From: an uncultured Pseudomonadota bacterium | Lineage (GTDB): Bacteria; Myxococcota; UBA796 | Direction of reading: 5' to 3' | Assembly: GCA_913040875.1 (NCBI GenBank) | Contig: CAJWHX010000027.1 | Location: 1 to 15,849, forward strand | Length of the DNA stretch: 15,849 bases | Shown: one piece after another, positions 8,052 through 15,229 of the stretch | How positions within the stretch are numbered: position 1 is the first letter of the stretch | Layout: every line of letters begins with the position of its first letter | Notes under the pieces: model-generated | The model's database searches: none | Told to the model about the DNA's origin: nothing | The model's input: only the letters and a program-made list of their open reading frames with translations | Made by a program: the position numbers and the translations under genes

Positions 8052-8098
8052 TTGAGGGGGATAAACTTCTAAAATACAATGGTACAACCAATCATATT

Positions 8099-8107
8099 TG
8101 ATATAGT
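8099..8107 (+). promoter_or_regulatory. Candidate extended -10 promoter for the six-gene operon
   Basis: TGATATAGT combines TGn with TATAGT (5 of 6 to TATAAT), 33 bases upstream of the first ATG. No suitable -35 box is seen. Confidence 0.35.
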
Positions 8108-8140
8108 TAAATGACTTCCTTAAAGGGTAAATAAGCGCAT

Positions 8141-9574
8141 ATGTATTCGAAGAGTCTTTATTTATTGATGTCTATTGGATGTTCTTCTAGTCCGAGTGAA
8201 GACACATCCGATGTAGATACTACCACGATTCGAGACACGGGATCGGAGGAAGAATTTATCGAGCCCGAAGCAGTGGTTTCAAAAGTCCCTGTGTTGGGTG
8301 AGCGAACTGCATTGATTGAACTTATAGCTGTAGACCAAAATACTTCAATCGCCCTCAGTGGTTTTCAAACCTTGTTGAATGACCCAGTAGGCTGGAGTAT
8401 TCAAGATGAGACAAAATCTACTCCACTCTATTTAGGATCCTACGAGTATGTTGACGGATTGGTTTTGGATGAATCATCAACGGCGCTGCTATTGGATGGT
8501 GAAATACAGGTATTGAATGGCAGTACGTTGGAGGCTTCACCACTGAATGATCTGCTTCCGATTCCGCCGGAAAAACTATTTGGTACAGAAGAATCGTTGT
8601 GGTTTGTTGGTGCTGGTCGGCTCTATACTTGGGAGAACGATCGATTGTCTGAAGTCACAGTGTCTGATGGCAACATACAGGGCTTTGTTTTCGGACCTGC
8701 AGGGGTACACGCACTGACACTTCCCGATCTACTATTGATTGAAAAGGGGATGGAAGATACTCAAATTGTCGATTATCGAAGCGACATTCTACCCTTAGAT
8801 ATGGTGTTTGACTCTTCGGGAACATTGTGGGTTTCAGATGGGTCTGCAATTCTCCACCAGCGCAATGGCAATCGGATTTGGAGTGCACTGGATTTAGAGG
8901 AACCCATCGTCAAGTTGATGGGACACGAAACCAGTTCAGATTTGTGGGTTAAAACCGAAACATCTGTGTTTCATCATCGGGGTGGAGAGTTTTACCAAGT
9001 GTCTCTACCGGAGGGGGAGTGGTTGGATGTTGATGAGTACGGGAGATTACTGATCCTTACAGAGTCTGGTGTTCAACGTGTCTCAATAGAGCGGACTGTA
9101 GTAGTTGTAGGTGCTCGTCATGAACAGGCTCTGGATGGAATACAAGAGTTGACATTTTTGCCGATGCTTGAGGAGAGTTTGATCTCGCTGAATGTTTGGA
9201 TTGATCAAACAGGTCTGACACTGGATGATTATCGAACCGTTGTGGATGCAAACGACTACCCTGCTGGAACACACACGTTACGAATGGTCGCTACTGACGA
9301 TGAGGGTACAACCGTAACAGAGGTACCATTTGTCATTGGAGAATTGCCAGACATGAAATGGGAAGACGATATCGATGCGTTGTCTCAACGTCATTGCAAC
9401 GATTGTCATGGTGAGACGTCTTTTTTACCTTTGCATGCGGCTCAACAATGGGAAGAGAACATCTCATTGATTCTGTCTGAGGTGCTTGGCAATGAAATGC
9501 CAAAGGGCGGGCCTTACTTAAGTGCAGAAGAGGTTCAAATGATCAGAGGCTGGCAAAATGGAGGCTTTCAATAA
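8141..9574 (+). CDS. Lipoprotein with propeller-like body and C-terminal CxxCH cytochrome domain
   Basis: A 477-residue exported protein. The N-terminus MYSKSLYLLMSIGC ends in a lipobox (Cys14) followed by an acidic Ser/Asp/Glu linker to about residue 45. Residues about 50-320 have repeated short strands such as TLWVSDGSAI and SDLWVKTETS that suggest a beta-propeller; about 325-400 looks like an Ig-type domain. The last 70 residues have RHCNDCHG (CxxCH, C419-C422-H423), EMPKGG with Met453 as possible sixth haem ligand, and LSAEEVQMIRGWQNGG, the pattern of the planctomycete cytochrome C domain (PSCyt1, PF07635). So it probably binds haem c outside the cytoplasm. The ribosome-binding site is weak (AGGG, 13 bases away). 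Its stop overlaps the next start (TAATG). First gene of the operon. Electron partner unknown. Confidence 0.75.
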   Translation: MYSKSLYLLMSIGCSSSPSEDTSDVDTTTIRDTGSEEEFIEPEAVVSKVPVLGERTALIELIAVDQNTSIALSGFQTLLNDPVGWSIQDETKSTPLYLGSYEYVDGLVLDESSTALLLDGEIQVLNGSTLEASPLNDLLPIPPEKLFGTEESLWFVGAGRLYTWENDRLSEVTVSDGNIQGFVFGPAGVHALTLPDLLLIEKGMEDTQIVDYRSDILPLDMVFDSSGTLWVSDGSAILHQRNGNRIWSALDLEEPIVKLMGHETSSDLWVKTETSVFHHRGGEFYQVSLPEGEWLDVDEYGRLLILTESGVQRVSIERTVVVVGARHEQALDGIQELTFLPMLEESLISLNVWIDQTGLTLDDYRTVVDANDYPAGTHTLRMVATDDEGTTVTEVPFVIGELPDMKWEDDIDALSQRHCNDCHGETSFLPLHAAQQWEENISLILSEVLGNEMPKGGPYLSAEEVQMIRGWQNGGFQ

Positions 9575-11127
9575 TGATTCTATTCATGATGTCATTGTTT
9601 CTGACGTGGGTTCATGCCAATGAGTTGACGCCAATCAAAGCCGACGATTTGGATGTGTATCAAACTGCGCGCGCGATGAGCATTGATCTTCGGGGAGTCG
9701 TCCTTAGCCGCGATGAGATTGATGAACTTCAATCCAGTGGCGACGTTGAAAATACGTTGCTTGACGAATGGCTCTACAGCGAAGAGTTTGAAGAACAGGT
9801 GATTCGGTTTCACAAGACGTTGTTTTGGAACGAACTCGATTTTAGGGTGAACAGCGACCGAAGAATACTGAGAGGGTACAGTCGATTGGGGAATCCAACG
9901 TATTATGCCTATTATCGATCGGGAATCCTTAGAGGTGCATTTCATACACAATGCTACGATTATCCCGCAGATGTGAATTCTCTAAATCAGCCACAAAGCT
10001 GGACAACTCGAGATTACAATGGCAACATTGCTTCTGAAGGATGGAAGGATGAAGGCTATGTGTGGGTGAATCCTTGGTGGGACATGAACAATCCCATAAA
10101 AGTGTGTGCGTTCGATGCGCAACTTACAGAGATTAGCAGTACGGGTACTGATTGTAGTACAAGAGATGCCAATCTAGACCCTGAGTGCGGATGCGGAGAG
10201 AATCTGAAGTGGTGTACTGAGGGGGATCAAGACCAATCGGTGGAAGATGCCATAGCGAATGCATTATCGGAACATGTTCGATCGGTATTGCAAAATGAAG
10301 ATCCATATTCGGCAATTTTGACCGAATCCACTGTGATGGTCAATGGACCGCTGGTCGATTGGTATCAAAATCGAGCCAATTTTTCGGATTCTGTTCAAAG
10401 CCCGGTTCCTGCAGATCAGCTGCCGCAATTGGATCGAGAGGATGTAGATACGTGGGTTTCGATTCCAGTTGGGGAAGAGTACGCAGGGGTATTGACAGAA
10501 CCAGGGTGGCTCCTCAGACATCAAACCGATAGAGGGCGAGCCAGTCGTTTTTACAGTGCGTTTCTCTGTCGTGAATTTCAATCTCCAAGTGGGGGGATTC
10601 AAGAGCTTATTGAGGAGAATCCAACTCCGGATTTAAGCCGAAAGCCTGTGTGTAAAGACTGTCATGTTCTACTAGAACCATGGGCTGCGTATTGGGGGCG
10701 ATGGCAACAGGCGAGCGCTAGGTACTTGTCTTATGAAGAGTATCCAACCATCAGTGATGAATGCAACGCTTGTGCTCCTGGGTGTCCCTATACTGGGATT
10801 TGTAAGTTCAATTATTTGCTAGACTCTTCTCATCCACATCAAGATGATTTTGTTGGACTGTTCAATCCATACGTGTATTTGATGGGCGATGACGCAGACA
10901 ATCCAGATATCGGTCCCAAAGAGTGGGCGAATGAAATTGTGTCGGATGGTCGATTTGCGCAATGTGCGAGTCAAAACGCAGCGATGTGGCTGATGGGGTG
11001 GTCAACCACTGAAGTGGATCCAGAATGGGTTTCGGTATGGGCAGATGATTTTGAGGCATCTGGTTTGGACTACAGAGCATTGATTCGCAGCATTGTTACC
11101 AGTCCGGTATATGGGAGGTCCAAATGA
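9574..11127 (+). CDS. Secreted DUF1549/DUF1588-like protein with a CxxCH motif
   Basis: A 517-residue exported protein. MILFMMSLFLTWVHA looks like a signal peptide cleaved before NEL. Residues about 27-90 match DUF1549 (PSCyt2) features: ARAMSIDLRGVVLSRDEIDEL and LLDEWLYSEEFEEQVIRFH. Residues about 304-376 resemble DUF1588: GVLTEPGWLL, RGRASRFYSAFLCREF and VCKDCHVLLEPWAAYWGRW, with CxxCH at C360-C363-H364. The tail FEASGLDYRALIRSIVTSPVYG resembles DUF1585. Extra cysteines cluster at 194-214 and at 397-410 (CNACAPGCPYTGIC), which could be disulfides or a metal site. The one-base TAATG overlap with the upstream cytochrome gene implies coupled translation. It may pair with that protein in a periplasmic redox complex (inference). 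Domain names come from recognised motifs, not from a search. Confidence 0.7.
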   Translation: MILFMMSLFLTWVHANELTPIKADDLDVYQTARAMSIDLRGVVLSRDEIDELQSSGDVENTLLDEWLYSEEFEEQVIRFHKTLFWNELDFRVNSDRRILRGYSRLGNPTYYAYYRSGILRGAFHTQCYDYPADVNSLNQPQSWTTRDYNGNIASEGWKDEGYVWVNPWWDMNNPIKVCAFDAQLTEISSTGTDCSTRDANLDPECGCGENLKWCTEGDQDQSVEDAIANALSEHVRSVLQNEDPYSAILTESTVMVNGPLVDWYQNRANFSDSVQSPVPADQLPQLDREDVDTWVSIPVGEEYAGVLTEPGWLLRHQTDRGRASRFYSAFLCREFQSPSGGIQELIEENPTPDLSRKPVCKDCHVLLEPWAAYWGRWQQASARYLSYEEYPTISDECNACAPGCPYTGICKFNYLLDSSHPHQDDFVGLFNPYVYLMGDDADNPDIGPKEWANEIVSDGRFAQCASQNAAMWLMGWSTTEVDPEWVSVWADDFEASGLDYRALIRSIVTSPVYGRSK

Positions 11128-11786
11128 TGAATGTATTGTTATTGTTGGTTTCCTGTAGCAGTGATCGTGAGAAGGAGTCTACTCCTGAAATTATTGTAGA
11201 ACCGAGTTCAGATAGCGCTGTCGAGATTCCGGAAGAAACCCCACCGGAGATTACAGAGGGAATTGTTGGTGAAGGCAGTTTATATCCAGACGAAGAACAG
11301 ACGTATCGAAACAAGAAACGCATGAGTATAGATCACGTCAAAGCCTCGATGGAAAGAGTCAGTGGGGGTATAGCATGGGAAGTCAACGGTCGTGACAAGT
11401 GGAGTGATTACAGTGATACGCTTGGCGTACCAGACTTCTTGTACAGTGTGCGGGAAGATCGAACCGTCTCCGTGATGTTTCATAAGTTTTTGGATGATGC
11501 TGCGGTGCATACCTGTGGTGAATGGATTCAGCAGGAATGGCAGTCTACAGATCGCATATTTTTCACAGAAATTGAGCCGGAAGAGTTGGATTTGGCAAAG
11601 ATTCGTTTGAATATGGTGGCTCTAAGACGTCAGATCCATGGAGCCATAACGCCCATAAATGATCCGATGATCGATTCACTGGTCGACCTACATTTTACTG
11701 TGGTTCAGCGAACAGACTCCTTAGAGCAAGCCTGGACCAGTGTCTGTGTTGGTCTGTTTACCCATCCCGACTTTTTCATGTACTAG
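11124..11786 (+). CDS. Small acidic lipoprotein of unknown function
   Basis: A 220-residue protein I do not recognise. MMNVLLLLVSC is a short signal with lipobox Cys11 and no positive charge; a Glu/Pro/Ser-rich linker follows to about residue 55. The mature part has two cysteines (HTCGEW and SVCVGLF). The segments TLGVPDFLYSV, FLDDAAVHTCGEW and the end AWTSVCVGLFTHPDFFMY recall pieces of the PSD1/DUF1585-type proteins usually encoded with DUF1501, so it may be the detached C-terminal part of such a protein (inference). It overlaps the upstream gene by four bases (ATGA), with a strong GGGAGG 5 bases before the ATG; a second in-frame ATG follows at once. Its own stop codon overlaps the ribosome-binding site of the next gene. 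Confidence 0.7.
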   Translation: MMNVLLLLVSCSSDREKESTPEIIVEPSSDSAVEIPEETPPEITEGIVGEGSLYPDEEQTYRNKKRMSIDHVKASMERVSGGIAWEVNGRDKWSDYSDTLGVPDFLYSVREDRTVSVMFHKFLDDAAVHTCGEWIQQEWQSTDRIFFTEIEPEELDLAKIRLNMVALRRQIHGAITPINDPMIDSLVDLHFTVVQRTDSLEQAWTSVCVGLFTHPDFFMY

Positions 11787-11789
11787 GAG
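11785..11789 (+). promoter_or_regulatory. Ribosome-binding site overlapping the preceding stop codon
   Basis: AGGAG shares two bases with the TAG stop of the small lipoprotein gene and lies 6 bases before the DUF1501 ATG, linking translation of the two. Confidence 0.65.
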
Positions 11790-11795
11790 CCCCAA

Positions 11796-13112
11796 ATGGA
11801 ACTTTCACGGCGAAAATTTCTATTGAATACACTTGGGGCAGGAAGTGCACTTGCTCTGATGGACGTACTCCGTATTGCGAAAGCCAGCAATACAATTCCT
11901 CCTGTGACCGATCGGTATTTTGTCTTCGCCAACTTTTTGGGTGGTTGGGATGCCATTTTAACGATCGATCCTAAAGATCCAGCACTGTATGATGATGATG
12001 AACTCACCATTGCAGAGTATGGTGTCCAGACTGGATACAGTCAGCTGAGTCTTCCTTCTGATCCTCGAATCATGACAGATGTGGATGGGTTGATTCTGGG
12101 TCCATATATTGGAGATATGGCGAATTTTGCAGAACGCATGAGTGTGGTTCGAGGAATGACGGTCACCTCTGTGGCACATGAGTCAGCGCAGGTGTATTTA
12201 AATACTGGAAAAACACCTGCGGGAAGGGGACCGCGAACCTCTTCCATTTCAACGGTGTTGGCTTCTCTGTTGGGTTCTGATCGCTTGATGCCCAATTTGG
12301 TTTCAGGTGTTCCGGCGTACAATTTAGACTACCCAACTTGGTGTAGTGGTCTTAATGCCAATAATGTATCGGACTTACAGGCTATTCTGTCTCCCGGAAT
12401 ATCCGTTCTAGAACCATCTGATAGAGATGCCTTGGATGAGTTTTTTGATCGAGAAGCCTCTCGCATGAAGACTCCCCGTATGGATTCCATTTTTGAAAAC
12501 AGAGGAAATAGTCGTCTATTGTTGGAACAGAATGTCTCAGAACAATTCAATATTCAAAATCCGGCTCTGGAATCTGTTGTCGAGAATTTAGGGAACACCT
12601 CTGCATTGATGGCTTATCAAGCGTTGACTCAAGGATACTCCAGTTGTGTCTCATTTCGACCGATGCCATTTTCAGACGCACACAACGGTAACTATTGGCG
12701 CAACTTACACCGGTGGCATTTGCAAAGTGGATTCAATCAAGTCGCTGCTTTAGCGGCAGAACTAGAGGCTACACCATATCCAACGGGTGGTTCTTGGCTC
12801 GATAAAACAACGATCGTTTGTTGTAGTGAATTCAATCGTAGTCCAGCCCTCAATCAAACTGGCGGTCGCGATCATGCAGCAACCAATTCCTGTTTGCTTC
12901 TTGGCGGTGGGATTGCTGGAGGGAAGCTCATTGGAGCGAGCCACGAGAAGAATATGGCTGCACAGGCGATTGACTTATTAACGGGTGCCGTCGATGAGAA
13001 TGGATCAACGGTTTCGATAGACAATATTGCGGCGACATTGGTTAAATCTTTGGGTATAGAAGAAGATATTGGGGACTATAGAGTCCCGACGATTGATGCG
13101 TTACTGGCGTGA
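11796..13112 (+). CDS. DUF1501 family protein with Tat signal
   Basis: A 438-residue protein. The N-terminus has a twin-arginine motif, SRRKFL (residues 4-9), and a hydrophobic stretch to about residue 30, so it is likely exported folded by the Tat system. DUF1501 (PF07394) hallmarks are FANFLGGWDAI (44-54), SEFNRSP (344-350), GGRDHAATNS (356-365) and LLLGGGIAGGKLIGAS (367-382). The family belongs to the alkaline phosphatase/sulfatase-like superfamily fold, but its biochemical role is not established. DUF1501 genes commonly sit beside cytochrome-type DUF1549 genes in planctomycetes and relatives, as here. AGGAG lies 6 bases upstream of the ATG. It follows the small lipoprotein by 9 bases and precedes the MopE/FG-GAP lipoprotein by 8 bases. 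Confidence 0.88.
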   Translation: MELSRRKFLLNTLGAGSALALMDVLRIAKASNTIPPVTDRYFVFANFLGGWDAILTIDPKDPALYDDDELTIAEYGVQTGYSQLSLPSDPRIMTDVDGLILGPYIGDMANFAERMSVVRGMTVTSVAHESAQVYLNTGKTPAGRGPRTSSISTVLASLLGSDRLMPNLVSGVPAYNLDYPTWCSGLNANNVSDLQAILSPGISVLEPSDRDALDEFFDREASRMKTPRMDSIFENRGNSRLLLEQNVSEQFNIQNPALESVVENLGNTSALMAYQALTQGYSSCVSFRPMPFSDAHNGNYWRNLHRWHLQSGFNQVAALAAELEATPYPTGGSWLDKTTIVCCSEFNRSPALNQTGGRDHAATNSCLLLGGGIAGGKLIGASHEKNMAAQAIDLLTGAVDENGSTVSIDNIAATLVKSLGIEEDIGDYRVPTIDALLA

Positions 13113-13114
13113 GG
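13111..13114 (+). promoter_or_regulatory. Ribosome-binding site deciding the MopE/FG-GAP lipoprotein start
   Basis: GAGG ends 6 bases before the ATG at 13121 and overlaps the DUF1501 stop codon. A GTG at 13109 is in frame but would place this site inside the coding region and add four residues before a good lipoprotein signal, so 13121 is preferred. Confidence 0.65.
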
Positions 13115-13120
13115 TTGGAC

Positions 13121-15217
13121 ATGAGATTGAGTACAGTTCTGATTATACTTGCCTGCAATGAAGAATCGAAAGAGCCACTCGAAGTCGTTGAGCAAGTGGA
13201 GCCTAGTTCGGAAGAACCCTGCAGTCCAGACGTCTATTATATAGATTCTGATTCCGATGGCTTTGGAAATCCGTTGCAAGCAATGGAGAGTTGTGAGCCT
13301 ATTGATGGATACGTACAAAACAACATGGACTGCAATGATGACAATGCCGAGGAGTTTCCTGAACAAGTGTGGTACTTGGATGCCGATGGAGATGGATTTG
13401 GTTCTGCAACAGAAGTGCTGGTTCAGTGTGCTCATCCGAGTGCGTATGTACTCAACTCAGACGATTGTGATGACATGGATGGTACCCGAAACCTACTATC
13501 TGTCTGGTACTTGGATTCCGATGGCGATGGCTACGGGGATGGAGCTGTAGAAGTAGATTCTTGTTCGGACGTTTCTGCAGCGATACCGAATGATCTAGAC
13601 TGTGACGATGGAAATTCAGAGGTTCATCCCAGTGCAGACGAGATCTGTGATTACATCGACAACGACTGTGATGGGTTGATGGACAATGAAGATCCGACCT
13701 TGAATGAATATGGTGAAGTGGCCCTATTTAGAGATGCCGATGGTGATGGATTTGCCACAGATGAATACGTAGCCCATGCTTGTCCTTCTTCTCCACTTGG
13801 AAGCACAATTTTGGGTGACTGTGATGATGGGAATGCTGAGATTTATCCCGGACAGTTTGAATGGCCGGACAGTGTGGATTCCAATTGCGATGAAGAGAGC
13901 TACTTTCTGTATCCAGACTATTTCACAGAAGGACTGACCTTTCCAGAAGTGTTTCATGCACAGACAGAAGGAGTGTTGCTGTCCGAAGATATAGATGGAG
14001 ATGGCATACTTGACATACTGATCAGTGATGAACGAGTCAACAACGAAACTGGGAGACTGTACTGGTTTTCTGGAACCACAGAACCTGACTTTAGAGTTTT
14101 AGACGACACCTCATTGGCGTGGGAAGGCCTCAACGAAGGCGATGAGTTTGGATCGTCTGTAGCGTTTTTGGATGACAGGACGGGTGATGGTGTGGCGGAG
14201 ATTCTAGTCGGTGCACCAGGTGCTTCAACGGTGTATTTACTGGATGGTAGCACAACGGGAGATGTCAGTACCCCAATATGGTCTTGGTCCCGTCCCGATA
14301 CCGGAGCCAGTTCAAACTTTGGGTATCGAATTCTTCCGATGGGGGATCTCGATATGGATGGAGAGGTCGAATTTATCGTTACAGATAGATTGTATGATGG
14401 CACCAGTGAAAATCAAGGTGGATTGTTTATGCTGAGTACGTCTCAGATCGGAACAGTCAGTGATCCAGTAAACAATATTCAGGTGGTTGGAGAACTCTGG
14501 CAAGATCTATTTGGTTCAGCCATTGAAAATATCGGTGATGTGGATGGCGATGGTATCGATGAAATCGCTGTGTCGGCCCCCAAATATCGAAGTGTCAATA
14601 CCGGCATCACCTATATGCTTGATCCAACGGATTTGATGCTGGGGTTGGTAGACTTAGACAATGAGGTCTCTTTTGAAGGAATGAACGGTCAAAAATCAGG
14701 GTATCACTTGCTTGGAGTGGGGGACTTTAACGGGGACGGGTATCCAGACTTCATCGTTCAAGTTGGGAGTATTTGGGGGAATCCGGATGAACTTGGCACT
14801 TTGTATCTCGTCTATGGAAAGACTGATTTTGCCCAAGAGAATCTGCTGGAAGATGCAGAAGTTCAATTCGATGCTGTGGGAAGTCTCTCCGAATCGGGGG
14901 CGAGGATGCTGGCTCCTGGAGATCTCAATGGAGATGGTTTTGACGATTTGATCTTTGCGGATCGATACAGGACGACTCCTTTTACAGCATCGTCCAACAA
15001 TCGTGGGGTTGTTTTTGGAATTTATGGTGGTACCTATACCGGTACATATATGGCTTGGGAACAGGCAGATTTTGCGATAACTGGGTCGATTAATTGGTAT
15101 AATTTTGGTTCTAAGCTGGTGTCTGCAGGTGATGTGGACATGGATGGACATGCTGATGTGTGGATTTCGGATCGTTCTTCGTTGTATTTGTTACACGGCC
15201 ACGTTTTTAGTCAATGA
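13121..15217 (+). CDS. Lipoprotein with MopE-type metal-binding repeats and FG-GAP propeller
   Basis: A 698-residue exported protein. MRLSTVLIILAC has a canonical lipobox (Cys12), followed by an acidic linker to about residue 33. Residues 34-256 hold four Asp-rich units of the type WYLDxDGDGxG...DCDD, including the typical EICDYIDNDCDG, which match the putative metal-binding motif named after MopE (PF11617); these loops probably bind Ca2+. Residues about 286-698 hold seven FG-GAP/VCBS-like sites (near 290, 352, 410, 474, 535, 601 and 671), such as DIDGDGILDI, DVDGDGIDEI and DFNGDGYPDF, consistent with a seven-bladed integrin-alpha-like propeller. It is likely a surface lipoprotein for binding or adhesion; MopE's copper role should not be transferred from this motif. 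It follows DUF1501 by 8 bases and precedes its paralogue by 12. Confidence 0.85.
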   Translation: MRLSTVLIILACNEESKEPLEVVEQVEPSSEEPCSPDVYYIDSDSDGFGNPLQAMESCEPIDGYVQNNMDCNDDNAEEFPEQVWYLDADGDGFGSATEVLVQCAHPSAYVLNSDDCDDMDGTRNLLSVWYLDSDGDGYGDGAVEVDSCSDVSAAIPNDLDCDDGNSEVHPSADEICDYIDNDCDGLMDNEDPTLNEYGEVALFRDADGDGFATDEYVAHACPSSPLGSTILGDCDDGNAEIYPGQFEWPDSVDSNCDEESYFLYPDYFTEGLTFPEVFHAQTEGVLLSEDIDGDGILDILISDERVNNETGRLYWFSGTTEPDFRVLDDTSLAWEGLNEGDEFGSSVAFLDDRTGDGVAEILVGAPGASTVYLLDGSTTGDVSTPIWSWSRPDTGASSNFGYRILPMGDLDMDGEVEFIVTDRLYDGTSENQGGLFMLSTSQIGTVSDPVNNIQVVGELWQDLFGSAIENIGDVDGDGIDEIAVSAPKYRSVNTGITYMLDPTDLMLGLVDLDNEVSFEGMNGQKSGYHLLGVGDFNGDGYPDFIVQVGSIWGNPDELGTLYLVYGKTDFAQENLLEDAEVQFDAVGSLSESGARMLAPGDLNGDGFDDLIFADRYRTTPFTASSNNRGVVFGIYGGTYTGTYMAWEQADFAITGSINWYNFGSKLVSAGDVDMDGHADVWISDRSSLYLLHGHVFSQ
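13220..13888 (+). repeat. Four MopE-type Asp-rich repeats
   Basis: Each unit starts with an aromatic-x-D-x-D-x-DG-x-G loop (YYIDSDSDGFG, WYLDADGDGFG, WYLDSDGDGYG, LFRDADGDGFA) and ends in DC(D/N)D. At DNA level the units share stretches close to GATGGAGATGG. The third unit carries the canonical EICD...DNDCDG ending. Confidence 0.8.
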
Positions 15218-15221
15218 GGAG
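15216..15221 (+). promoter_or_regulatory. Ribosome-binding site of the second MopE-type lipoprotein
   Basis: GAGGAG overlaps the preceding TGA stop and lies 8 bases before the ATG at 15230. That TGA is in frame with the new ATG, so no earlier start exists. Confidence 0.7.
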
Positions 15222-15229
15222 ATCGGACG

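Larger units (their letters stand above)
7989..8140. promoter_or_regulatory. 152-bp divergent intergenic region
   Basis: Separates the minus-strand SUMF1-domain gene from the plus-strand six-gene operon, so it must hold promoters for both directions. It contains a candidate extended -10 on the plus strand and an inverted repeat (both listed separately). I found no convincing minus-strand promoter. Confidence 0.6.

Noticed and set aside
7989..8087. Longer N-terminus for the SUMF1-domain protein (from a TTG at 8087)
   Set aside because: Rare start codon, no ribosome-binding site seen, and it would hide the lipobox behind 33 residues.
8098..8126. TTGATA as a -35 box with TAAAGG as -10, spacing 17
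   Set aside because: The -10 matches consensus at only three of six positions; the extended -10 at 8099-8107 is better.
14696..15151. 151-codon minus-strand open frame antisense to the propeller
   Set aside because: A shadow of the repeated Asp/Gly codons of the FG-GAP gene; no signal, domain or ribosome-binding site.
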